From Hyphomicrobiales bacterium (GTDB lineage: Bacteria; Pseudomonadota; Alphaproteobacteria; Rhizobiales; Rhizobiaceae): DNA of 64,000 nt. Below are positions 54,189 through 62,052 of this stretch, one piece after another (the first letter of the stretch is position 1; each line of letters opens with the position of its first letter). The notes under the pieces are model-generated. The model searched no databases. It saw only the letters and a program-made list of their open reading frames with translations, and had not been told where the DNA came from. A program made the position numbers and the translations under genes. The DNA lies in contig UEGR01000003.1 in NCBI GenBank assembly GCA_900465685.1, positions 610,997-674,996 of the forward strand, written 5' to 3'.

Positions 54189-56807
54189 ATGAGCTTGATT
54201 GATGATGATGCACCTTCCATCCCGACAACAGTATCGCCCGGACCTTTTGGCTGGGTGAGACGATACCAGCATTTTCTTTTTCCGGTGGCGGGCATCGCCA
54301 TCGCACTGTTGGCGATTTATGTTCTGGAGACAATGCTCCAGCATACGTCGCGTTCGGAAACGCTGGCGGCGCTGCATAGCATTTCCTGGACGACGCTGGC
54401 GCTGGCCGTATTCTTCACCATACTGAGCTATGCAGCCGTCGCCCTTTACGACGTCGTCGCAGTCGATACCATCGCGCCCAATCAAATACCGCGCCGCATT
54501 GCTGCCGTCGCCGGTGCTGCGGGCTATGCGATTTCCAATGCGCTTGGCTTTTCGCTTCTGACCGGTGGTGCTCTGCGATACCGCATTTATGCCGCCGAAG
54601 GCGTCAGCCTTGCGGATATCGGCAAGATTGTCGGCACATCGTGGTTTGCGATCTGGTTCGCGCTGATCATCATGGTCGGCGCTGCACTCCTCATCGACCC
54701 GCAGGACGTACCGTGGCTGTCCACCATCGATTCGCGCATTGATATTATTGCTGGCGTCGTCATCCTCGGCGGCATTGGCTGGCTGATCTACTGGCTGTCG
54801 CATGGCGAGCGCAGCGTCAGAATAGGCTCGTTCAGCCTCCGCCTTCCCAATTCCAAGGGCGCGCTGATCCAGATCTGCGCCGGACTGGTCGATGTCGGCG
54901 CTGCCGCGGCCACCCTCTATGTCCTCATGCCTTCAGAAGCAGTGCCAAGCTTTGCCGTCTTCGCGCTTGTCTATGTGATCGCCATTGTTCTGGGCATTGC
55001 CAGCCATGCGCCCGGCGGCCTCGGCGCTTTCGAAGCGACCATCATCGCCGGATTGGGCCTTGGCGGAAAACCGGACGCCATTGCCGCCCTGCTCGCTTAT
55101 CGTATCATTTACACGGTCATGCCGCTGGTCGTCGCTACCGCCGGTATTCTCGTCTGGGAAGCCATGCGGCGGCGGCAGATGCTGGGCAAGCAGGCGGCCT
55201 TCGCCAAACGGCTGTTCGAGCCGCTGGTGCCGAGCCTTTCCGCTGGCATCATCTTTCTGGGCGGCATCATCCTGCTGATTTCAGGCGCAACGCCCAATTT
55301 GCGCTATCGCGTCGAACTGCTCTCCGACATCGTGCCAGAATTCCTGATGGAAATGTCGCATCTGGCGGCAAGCCTCGTGGGTGTCGCGCTGCTGATCGTT
55401 GCGCGCGGCCTTTCCAAGCGGCTGGAGCGAGCATGGGTGGCGGCCATGGCGCTTCTGCTCAGCGGCGCTGTATTTTCGCTCGCCAAGGGCCTCGATTGGG
55501 AAGAAGCCGTCATTCTCTGCATCTTCGCCGCGACGCTCTGGAGCTTCCGCGATTCCTTCTATCGCCGCCCGATATCCGGACCATTCGAGCTAAGCTGGAA
55601 CTGGATCACCACTGTCGGCACGACAGTGCTTGTTTCCACATGGCTTGGCTTCTTTGTCTATCGCCATGTCGAATATTCAAGCGACCTGTGGTGGGACTTT
55701 GCATGGAGCGGCAATGCGCCCCGCTTCCTGCGTGCGACCGTGCTGGTCTTTGCGCTGGTCGCCGCTGTCGGCCTGCATTCGATCATCAACCGTAACAGCC
55801 ACCGCAGGCGCAAGGTCGATTATTCGATCCCGGAAGCCGTTCCAAATCTGGTTGCAGAATGCCCGCACACAGATGCCGCACTGGCCATGCTGGGCGACAA
55901 GCAATTCCTGATGGCGCCGGATAACAGCGCGTTCATCATGTATGCGCAGTCCGGCGGCAGTCTGATTGCGCTCGGCGAGCCGATTGGCAATCCTGAAACC
56001 GGCAAGGAAGCGGCATGGTCGTTTCACGCACTTGCCGACAAATTGGCCGTTCGCACGGTTTTCTACGGCGTTGGCCCGCAAAGCCTGCCGCTGTTTCTGG
56101 ATATGGGGCTGGTCGCGCTGAAACTGGGCGAAGTCGCCCGCGTGAACCTGACTGACTTCTCGCTCGAAGGACCACGCCGCCAGCCATTCCGCTATGCCGA
56201 CCGAAAGATCGACAAGGATGGTTTCACCTTCGAAATCATCCCGGCTGCCGAAGTTGCACCGCTCATTCCGCGTCTGCGTGAAATTTCTGATGCCTGGCTC
56301 GACTTCAAGTCCGGCAGCGAAAAAGGCTTTTCTCTGGGCTATTTCGACGACGACTATATGAAGCGCTTCGACGTTGCCGTGTTGAAACAGGAAGGCGAGA
56401 TCGTCGCTTTCGCCAATTTGTGGCGCGGTGCCGACAAGCACGAAATCACCGTGGACCTGATGCGTTATATGCCCAATGTGCATAAGCTGCTGATGGACGC
56501 GCTGTTCGCCAAGCTTTTGATGAACAGCAAGGCCGAAGGCTACAAATGGTTCAATCTCGGCGCGGCCCCGCTTTCCGGTTTGAGCGGCAGCAGGCTCGCC
56601 TCGCGCTGGAACCGGCTCGGTTCCTTCATCTACAAGCGCGGTGCCGATCTCTATCATTTCGACGGATTGAAAGCCTTCAAGGAGAAATTCGATCCTGTCT
56701 GGACCCCGCATTACATGGTCTGCCCCGGCGGACTGGAAACACCACGCGCCCTGCTCGATGCGACAACCCTGATTAATGGCAGCCCATTGGAGTTCATCCG
56801 TAAATGA
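54189..56807 (+). CDS. mprF: Bifunctional lysylphosphatidylglycerol synthetase/flippase MprF (LpiA)
   Basis: The 872-residue protein has an N-terminal flippase part with about 14 helices (25-540; landmark [23 protein letters not shown] near 272-294). A C-terminal cytoplasmic synthase (DUF2156, two GNAT folds) has [17 protein letters not shown] near 580 and [11 protein letters not shown] near 791. It transfers lysine from Lys-tRNA to phosphatidylglycerol and flips the product, lowering the negative charge of the surface and giving resistance to cationic peptides and acid. ATG 54189 is preferred over an upstream TTG-region start. The next gene overlaps its stop (ATGA), matching lpiA-atvA/acvB operons of rhizobia. 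Confidence 0.94.
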   Translation: MSLIDDDAPSIPTTVSPGPFGWVRRYQHFLFPVAGIAIALLAIYVLETMLQHTSRSETLAALHSISWTTLALAVFFTILSYAAVALYDVVAVDTIAPNQIPRRIAAVAGAAGYAISNALGFSLLTGGALRYRIYAAEGVSLADIGKIVGTSWFAIWFALIIMVGAALLIDPQDVPWLSTIDSRIDIIAGVVILGGIGWLIYWLSHGERSVRIGSFSLRLPNSKGALIQICAGLVDVGAAAATLYVLMPSEAVPSFAVFALVYVIAIVLGIASHAPGGLGAFEATIIAGLGLGGKPDAIAALLAYRIIYTVMPLVVATAGILVWEAMRRRQMLGKQAAFAKRLFEPLVPSLSAGIIFLGGIILLISGATPNLRYRVELLSDIVPEFLMEMSHLAASLVGVALLIVARGLSKRLERAWVAAMALLLSGAVFSLAKGLDWEEAVILCIFAATLWSFRDSFYRRPISGPFELSWNWITTVGTTVLVSTWLGFFVYRHVEYSSDLWWDFAWSGNAPRFLRATVLVFALVAAVGLHSIINRNSHRRRKVDYSIPEAVPNLVAECPHTDAALAMLGDKQFLMAPDNSAFIMYAQSGGSLIALGEPIGNPETGKEAAWSFHALADKLAVRTVFYGVGPQSLPLFLDMGLVALKLGEVARVNLTDFSLEGPRRQPFRYADRKIDKDGFTFEIIPAAEVAPLIPRLREISDAWLDFKSGSEKGFSLGYFDDDYMKRFDVAVLKQEGEIVAFANLWRGADKHEITVDLMRYMPNVHKLLMDALFAKLLMNSKAEGYKWFNLGAAPLSGLSGSRLASRWNRLGSFIYKRGADLYHFDGLKAFKEKFDPVWTPHYMVCPGGLETPRALLDATTLINGSPLEFIRK

Positions 56808-58216
56808 AGAAAGAACGCGTCCTCTTTACCGTGGTCGGGCTTGCGCTGTTGGGAGCGGCGGGCGTTTACGGCTCGCTGCATACCGGCAAGATCGCCCGCA
56901 TGTGGACCAAGCTCACGGGTTCCGAAGAGCCGGTCATTCATGCAAGCGCCGAACGGCTGTCGAACATCCCGGTCTATATGCCCAACGGTGACCCGGTCGG
57001 GCTTACGATCCTGCTCAGCGACGAGGCCGGCATCGGCGAAAAGGAACGCGCCTATACGGATGCGCTGCTGGCCAAGAACATGATCGTTCTGCCGGTTGAA
57101 CTCGGTCCATGGCGCGCTTCGCTCGATAAGGAAGACGGCGAGTGCAACTATCTCGACTCCGATTTTGAGGCCATTGCCAAGGAAGCACTGCGCGGGCTCG
57201 ATCTCGACGTCTATTTCCATCCTGTGTTGACCGGCATCGGACAAGGCGCGACCATCGCCTATGCCGCCGCTTCGGATTCGCCCGATGCGACCATTGCAGG
57301 CGCTGTCTCGCTCGACCCGGCTCCCGCCAAGACCCGCCTGCCCTCCTGCACGGAAAAGGCAGCCGCGACGAAGACACCGGATGGCGCCTTCACCTATGCC
57401 TATGATGCCGAGATACCAGCACCTGCGCTGGTGATGAGCCCTCCTGGAGGCGAAACCAACAATCCGGTCGAAGCACGGCAAAAGAACATCGCCGTTCTCC
57501 AGAGCGGGAAGGATTTCCCGACACGCATGAAAATGGCGGTGGATAATATCGTCGCCATGGCCGATCAGGACGCCAAGAACGAAGCTCTGCCGATTGTCGA
57601 TCTTCCCGCCAAGGGCGGCAATGGCGATATGGTCGCTGTGTTCTATTCTGGTGACGGCGGCTGGCGCGATCTCGACAAATCTATCGGCGAATGGCTTCAG
57701 GCCAATGGCGTGCATGTCATCGGCGTTGATTCGCTGCGTTATTTCTGGTCGGAACGCACACCGGAAGAAATCGCCAAAGACACGACGGCCATGATCAAGA
57801 AGGCCGACCCGACAGGCAAATTGCCCGTTGCCGTGCTCGGCTATTCCTTCGGGGCCGACACATTCCCCTTCGCATGGAAGTATCTCGATCCGTCCATTCA
57901 GGACCGCACCAGAATGATCGGGCTGCTTGGCGTCGAAACCACGACGACCTTCCAGGTTTCCATCGAGGGCTGGCTTGGCATGGATGGCGACAAGGATGTC
58001 GTTCCGGCAATTTCCAGCATTCCGCTCGACCGCGTCGTCTGCGTCTACGGCGAAGAGGAAGAAGACACCGCCTGCACGGCAAAAGAGCTGAAGGGCATGG
58101 AAGTCATGAAACTGGCTGGCGGCCACCACTTCGACGAAAATTACGAGCCGATTGCAGCAGCCTTGCTCGACAAGATGCGCGCTCGCGCTGGTTTGCCTCC
58201 GCGCCCGTCAAGCTGA
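56804..58216 (+). CDS. acvB: AcvB/VirJ family lysylphosphatidylglycerol hydrolase
   Basis: The 470-residue protein begins with an uncleaved-looking or signal helix (about 7-25). It has two related alpha/beta hydrolase-like halves; the second holds the nucleophile elbow [14 protein letters not shown] near residues 345-358 (GYSFG) and a late HHFDENY segment with the probable catalytic His. In Agrobacterium AcvB is a periplasmic hydrolase that removes lysine from lysyl-phosphatidylglycerol, balancing LpiA. Here it is translationally coupled to the synthase, supporting the same role. VirJ, a short version of the second half, works in type IV secretion; no such genes are nearby. Confidence 0.9.
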   Translation: MKKERVLFTVVGLALLGAAGVYGSLHTGKIARMWTKLTGSEEPVIHASAERLSNIPVYMPNGDPVGLTILLSDEAGIGEKERAYTDALLAKNMIVLPVELGPWRASLDKEDGECNYLDSDFEAIAKEALRGLDLDVYFHPVLTGIGQGATIAYAAASDSPDATIAGAVSLDPAPAKTRLPSCTEKAAATKTPDGAFTYAYDAEIPAPALVMSPPGGETNNPVEARQKNIAVLQSGKDFPTRMKMAVDNIVAMADQDAKNEALPIVDLPAKGGNGDMVAVFYSGDGGWRDLDKSIGEWLQANGVHVIGVDSLRYFWSERTPEEIAKDTTAMIKKADPTGKLPVAVLGYSFGADTFPFAWKYLDPSIQDRTRMIGLLGVETTTTFQVSIEGWLGMDGDKDVVPAISSIPLDRVVCVYGEEEEDTACTAKELKGMEVMKLAGGHHFDENYEPIAAALLDKMRARAGLPPRPSS

Positions 58217-58237
58217 CGGGCCGGGTTGCCAAAAGTA

Positions 58238-58870
58238 CTAACCCTTTATCGCGCCTGACGGATTTTGCGCGCCAAGCGCGCGCTGTACCGCCACGCGGGC
58301 CGATGCCAGATCGGGCATGACCCAGTTTGGCTCGCCGCCCAAAAACTTGTCGAGGAAGGCTATTGCATAGCCCGGCATGTCGGCCACGTTTTCCCGGTAA
58401 GACCACCAGGTCCGCAGATCATCCGCACAGGCGTCGATATCCTGCGCCACGCCAAATTCCTGCTCCTGCACTGCGGCAATCGCGCAGATGCAGTAGTTGG
58501 TGTAGAGGAAGCCCTCTGGCCAGAAAGCGATAATATCGTGTTGCGGCGTGTTCTCACCCTCGGTTGCCTTCGGGATCGATAGCGCTCTGGCAGGCGACAG
58601 GCGGATCAGTTCACGCAGAACAAGACCGGCGGCAAAGGTGATGAAATCCTTGCGGTCCACCTTGGCATAACGCTTGTTTTGCTCGACCAGCTCAACCCAG
58701 TTCAGAAAAGCTTCCGTCAGTTTCTGCTCGTCGATATCGTAATCGACACCATAAACATCGTGGAGAAGGCTGGCGTGTTTGCGAAACGTCGCCCTGAACC
58801 AGCGCAACTGCCGCAAGCGGCGTCGCAAGTCCGGCATCGATGCCATCTGGTTCTTCAAAAGCAAATCCAT
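58238..58870 (-). CDS. Conserved hypothetical protein
   Basis: I do not recognise this 210-residue soluble protein. It has a basic N-terminal helix (MPDLRRRLRQLRWFRATFRK), a mid region DFITFAAGLVLRELIR near residue 77, then an aromatic-rich stretch (HDIIAFWPEGFLYTNYCICA near 112), and ends in FLGGEPNWVMPDLASARVAV. It has no signal peptide or obvious catalytic motif. ATG 58870 has GGAGG eight bases before it; the TTG at 58885 does not. It is convergent with acvB and divergent from the sorbitol operon. Coding bias looks normal. Confidence 0.75.
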   Translation of the reverse strand: MDLLLKNQMASMPDLRRRLRQLRWFRATFRKHASLLHDVYGVDYDIDEQKLTEAFLNWVELVEQNKRYAKVDRKDFITFAAGLVLRELIRLSPARALSIPKATEGENTPQHDIIAFWPEGFLYTNYCICAIAAVQEQEFGVAQDIDACADDLRTWWSYRENVADMPGYAIAFLDKFLGGEPNWVMPDLASARVAVQRALGAQNPSGAIKG

Positions 58871-58962
58871 ATTCCACGCCTCCAACGCCGACAGACCATA
58901 TGCGAAACAACAGCAGTTGTCAGCTTGTCCGCCCGACGATATTTACCTCATAATTATACATA

Positions 58963-58991
58963 TTGACATTTAAGAAAACAAATGTTCTGTG
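58963..58991 (+). promoter_or_regulatory. Candidate promoter/operator of the sorbitol operon
   Basis: A consensus -35 TTGACA (58963-58968) overlaps an inverted repeat ACATTT/AAATGT (58966-58971 with 58980-58985). A poor -10 (TTCTGT) follows at about the right distance. The gutM start lies about 65 bases downstream. The dyad could bind a sugar regulator. Confidence 0.4.
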
Positions 58992-59050
58992 AAGAGACGG
59001 AGACTGGCGGCGCCTGAAGACGCATCAAGCCTCCGGTGGAGGAGGAGAAA

Positions 59051-59479
59051 ATGGCTATCTGGCAATGGGCTTTACTGGCTTTGGCTCTTTTATGGGGAGT
59101 CCAATCGCTGGGCGTCTGGTTTCAGATGCGCCATTACTCCGACGTGCTGAAAGGCGTCACATCCCGCTACTCTGACGGATTCGTCGGTGCGGGTCATGTG
59201 CGCGGGCGCTTCGGCAAAGGCGTTATTGTCATGATTGTGGTCGACCGCGACCTGAAAGTCCGCCGTTTCCTGGAAATGAGCGGGCGAACCGTGTTTGCGA
59301 AATTCAAGCGGCAGGAAGCCTATGAGGGCATGCCGCTCAACGCCTTGCGGCGCGAACAGGAAGCGCTCGAAAAATCGCCCGTCAATGCTGCCGCAAAGCA
59401 GGCGATGGACCAGATCGACCGCATCAGGGAACAATCCGACGGCGCGTCTCTCGAAGGACTGAAACTGGCACACGCCTGA
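59051..59479 (+). CDS. GutM family transcriptional activator of the glucitol operon
   Basis: The 142-residue protein has an N-terminal membrane-like helix (MAIWQWALLALALLWGVQSL) followed by the GutM core (RYSDGFVGAGHVRGRFGKGVIVMIVVD near residues 39-65) and a charged helical tail. GutM of E. coli is an activator of the gut/srl operon. A membrane anchor is seen here, so it may sense or assemble with the transporter. GGAGGAGAAA stands right before ATG 59051. It opens the PTS operon. Confidence 0.85.
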   Translation: MAIWQWALLALALLWGVQSLGVWFQMRHYSDVLKGVTSRYSDGFVGAGHVRGRFGKGVIVMIVVDRDLKVRRFLEMSGRTVFAKFKRQEAYEGMPLNALRREQEALEKSPVNAAAKQAMDQIDRIREQSDGASLEGLKLAHA

Positions 59480-59514
59480 GTGCGTGTCCAATCTGGAAGC
59501 AGGTAAACAAACAG

Positions 59515-59577
59515 GCGCATCCCGAAAACTGTGCAACGTTTTCGGACAAGATGTGGGGCAAAACAAACAGATAGAGC
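59515..59577 (-). repeat. Palindromic intergenic repeat, copy 5 (inverted, degenerate)
   Basis: On the minus strand it reads like copies 2-4 (GTCCGAAAAC ... TTTTCGGGATGCGC), but with several changes in the loop and left arm. It lies between gutM and srlA in the operon, in the opposite orientation to the other copies. Confidence 0.65.
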
Positions 59578-59649
59578 ACTTCCAATGTCCTGGCGGGTGG
59601 AAATGCTTAAGGGGTATCGCCCGACGAGGACGGGCGGCGAGGAGGAGAA

Positions 59650-60426
59650 ATGTCTATAGCTGCAATGCTGGCGCAAGGCGCCGATACGACCTTACAATCC
59701 TTGCATGTGGCCAGCCAGATGGCAGCCAACATGGCAACGGATGCAGTGTTTCACGGCAAGCTCGCCGTCGAACACGGCAGCAATAACCTTGTGCAGCTCG
59801 CACAGGCGACCGGCGCGGACAATCTGACTGTCGATCAGTTCAAGGAGCGTCTGCAACACGTCACGCAGGAAGAACAGCTGGGCTGGCTTGCCTCTATCGG
59901 CAAGCACTTCATCGGCATCTTCCAGAAGGGCGGCGAAGTGTTTTCCGGTTTCGTGACCGGCATCATTCCGACGCTGGTGGTTCTGATGACCGCCTTCTAC
60001 GCAATCACCGAACTGGTCGGTGAAAAGCGCGTGCATGGTCTTGCACAGGGCGCGGGCCGCATCGCGCTGACCCGTTATACGGTTCTGCCGGTCCTGTCGG
60101 TGTTCTTCCTGACCAACCCGATGGCCTATACCTTCGGTTCGTTCCTTGAGGAAAAGCACAAGCCTGCCTTCTACGACGCGGCAGTGTCCTATGTGCATCC
60201 GCCGCTTGGCCTCTTCCCGCATATCAATCCCGGCGAATATTTCGTCTGGGGTGGCGTGCTCGTTGCTCTGCTTGAGCTGGAAAAGAAGGGTGCCGTGCCC
60301 AATGGTTATCACATCAATGTGGCCATCTGGTACGCCCTCGTCGGCCTCGTCGTGATCCTGCTCAAGGGCATGCTCACCGAACGCATCACCGCCATCATGG
60401 CGCGCCGTCAGGGCGTCGAGCTCTAA
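59650..60426 (+). CDS. srlA: PTS glucitol/sorbitol transporter subunit IIC (SrlA)
   Basis: The 258-residue membrane subunit matches EIIC-Gut from about residue 75 onwards (IFQKGGEVFSGFVTGIIPTLV, RYTVLPVLSVFFLTNPMAYTFG, GLFPHINPGEYFVWGGV). It forms part of the sorbitol channel. The first 70 residues are a hydrophilic extension not found in E. coli SrlA (187 residues). GGAGGAGAA precedes the ATG. srlE follows after 18 bases. Confidence 0.92.
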   Translation: MSIAAMLAQGADTTLQSLHVASQMAANMATDAVFHGKLAVEHGSNNLVQLAQATGADNLTVDQFKERLQHVTQEEQLGWLASIGKHFIGIFQKGGEVFSGFVTGIIPTLVVLMTAFYAITELVGEKRVHGLAQGAGRIALTRYTVLPVLSVFFLTNPMAYTFGSFLEEKHKPAFYDAAVSYVHPPLGLFPHINPGEYFVWGGVLVALLELEKKGAVPNGYHINVAIWYALVGLVVILLKGMLTERITAIMARRQGVEL

Positions 60427-60444
60427 GGCGCGCGGGAGGACATC

Positions 60445-61449
60445 ATGGCCAAGACCTATAAGTCAGTCAAAATTTCTCACGGCTCCGGTGGTTGGGGCGG
60501 CCCGCTCGTCATTCAGCCGACCGAGCAGCGCAACAAGATCGTATCCGTGACCGGTGGCGGCATTCATCCGCTTGCCAAGCAGATCGCCGAAATGACCGGG
60601 GGCGAAGCCGTAGACGGTTTCCGCGCACCGCCCATTGAAAGCGAAATGGCCGTCGTCGTGGTTGATTGTGGCGGCACCGCACGTTGCGGCGTCTATCCAC
60701 GCAAGCGCATTCCAACCGTCAATCTGACGCCCGTCGGCCAGTCCGGCCCGCTGGCGCAGTTCATCACCGAAGACATTTATGTCTCCGGCGTGAAACCCGA
60801 AAATGTCGTTCCTGCCGATGGTTCTGAGGCTCCGGCCGCCGCTGCTTCCATTGGAGCTGCCGCCGCCAAGGCCGAAGAAAAGCCAGCAGCACCTGTTGAT
60901 ACCTCGAACGATGGCGGCATGGTCGGCTTTATCAGCCGCATCGGTCGCGCCATGGGTCGCGTCGTCGGCATTTTCTTCAATGCTGGTCGTCGCACCATCG
61001 ATCAGGTCATCCGCAACGTTCTGCCATTCATGGCGTTCGTGACGATGCTGATCGGTCTCATTCTCTACACCGGCATCGGCGATATTCTCGCCCAGCCAAT
61101 GGGACCGCTCGCCAACAATATCGTCGGCCTGCTCATTCTGTCGGCCATCTGCGGTCTGCCATTCCTGTCTCCGATCCTCGGACCGGGCGCGGTCATTGCG
61201 CAGGTGGTGGGTGTGGCAATTATCGGCCCGCAGATTGCCAATGGTACCATCGCTCCGGCAATGGCCCTGCCCGCGCTCTTCGCCTACAACACGCAGGTCG
61301 GTTGCGACTTCGTGCCGGTGGGTCTGGCGCTCGGTGAAGCCAAGCCGAAGACGATTGAAATCGGCGTGCCTGCGATCCTGATCAGCCGCCAGATCATGGG
61401 CCCTGTCTCAGTGCTCATCGCCTGGCTCGTCAGCCTCGCCGTGCTTTGA
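60445..61449 (+). CDS. srlE: PTS glucitol/sorbitol transporter subunit IIBC (SrlE)
   Basis: The 334-residue subunit has an N-terminal EIIB domain (1-125) with HGSGGWGGPLVI near residues 12-23 and the phospho-acceptor Cys75 in VVVDCGGTARCGVYPRKR. An Ala/Pro-rich linker (125-150) follows, then a C-terminal membrane part with about five helices (LPFMAFVTMLIGLILYTGIG, ILGPGAVIAQVVGVAIIGP). It receives phosphate from SrlB and passes it to the sugar during transport. A repeat and a stem-loop (61458-61483) follow before srlB, which may shape mRNA levels. Confidence 0.93.
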   Translation: MAKTYKSVKISHGSGGWGGPLVIQPTEQRNKIVSVTGGGIHPLAKQIAEMTGGEAVDGFRAPPIESEMAVVVVDCGGTARCGVYPRKRIPTVNLTPVGQSGPLAQFITEDIYVSGVKPENVVPADGSEAPAAAASIGAAAAKAEEKPAAPVDTSNDGGMVGFISRIGRAMGRVVGIFFNAGRRTIDQVIRNVLPFMAFVTMLIGLILYTGIGDILAQPMGPLANNIVGLLILSAICGLPFLSPILGPGAVIAQVVGVAIIGPQIANGTIAPAMALPALFAYNTQVGCDFVPVGLALGEAKPKTIEIGVPAILISRQIMGPVSVLIAWLVSLAVL

Positions 61450-61457
61450 CGCAAACT

Positions 61458-61483
61458 GGCTCGTCGCATCAAAGCGGCGAGCC
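61458..61483 (+). other. Stem-loop after srlE
   Basis: GGCTCGTCGC (61458-61467) pairs with GCGGCGAGCC (61474-61483) with one mismatch and loop ATCAAA. There is no U-run, so it is probably an attenuating or RNA-stabilising hairpin inside the operon. Confidence 0.5.
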
Positions 61484-61490
61484 GTTCCTC

Positions 61491-61552
61491 TAATCCTCTG
61501 TTTTAACGCGCATCTTTTCCGAAAACCGTTTCACACTTTTCGGGATGCGCTC
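61491..61552 (+). repeat. Palindromic intergenic repeat, copy 4
   Basis: The core 61508-61550 has arms GCGCATC/GATGCGC and CCGAAAA/TTTTCGG, identical to copy 3 over the core. The leading palindrome seen in copies 2 and 3 is absent. It lies between srlE and srlB. Confidence 0.85.
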
Positions 61553-61638
61553 AAATATCTGCCTTTTAATATTCGACATCCTCATCTCCCCAATAATTGG
61601 AGGGTGTCGGTTGAGTGAAATTGAAAAGGACTGCCGCC

Positions 61639-62019
61639 ATGCCGATACATCTCAAGACACGGATCACCGCAATCGGTCCCGAAGTGGCTGATCTCGCCGA
61701 AGGCGGCGTTCTGATCCTGTTTGCCGAGGGGTCCCCGCCTGAGCTGGCAGAAGTCTCGGTAATGCACGCCGTCGAAGACGGCCCGCAGGAAGCCGCACCG
61801 CCGGTTGGCGCGCTCATCGCCATTGGCGACCTGACGGCACGCATTACGGCTGTCGGAACAAGCGCCTGGCAGAAAGTGCGTGACATCGGTCACGTGGTAA
61901 TATCGTTTACCGGCGCCGACTCGACCGATCGCCCGGGCGAAATCTGTGCCAGCGAAGTTGACGGTGCCGCTCTGGTTGCTGTGCTGCGCGAAGGACATAC
62001 GATCGTCATCAGCGACTGA
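61639..62019 (+). CDS. srlB: PTS glucitol/sorbitol transporter subunit IIA (SrlB)
   Basis: The 126-residue soluble subunit is EIIA-Gut. His43 in AEVSVMHAVED is the probable phospho-acceptor, and the family block GDLTARITAVGTSAWQKVRD runs from about residue 73. It takes phosphate from HPr and gives it to SrlE. ATG 61639 is chosen because the family starts MPIHLKTRITAIG; AAAAGGA lies nine bases before it. The HPr-EI gene follows after 33 bases. Confidence 0.92.
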   Translation: MPIHLKTRITAIGPEVADLAEGGVLILFAEGSPPELAEVSVMHAVEDGPQEAAPPVGALIAIGDLTARITAVGTSAWQKVRDIGHVVISFTGADSTDRPGEICASEVDGAALVAVLREGHTIVISD

Positions 62020-62052
62020 TCTCAAGAAGCATTCATGATCCAAGGCTCTCAA

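Noticed and set aside
55677..58129. Two long antisense frames under mprF and acvB
   Set aside because: No start signals or motifs; the plus-strand genes are coupled and conserved.
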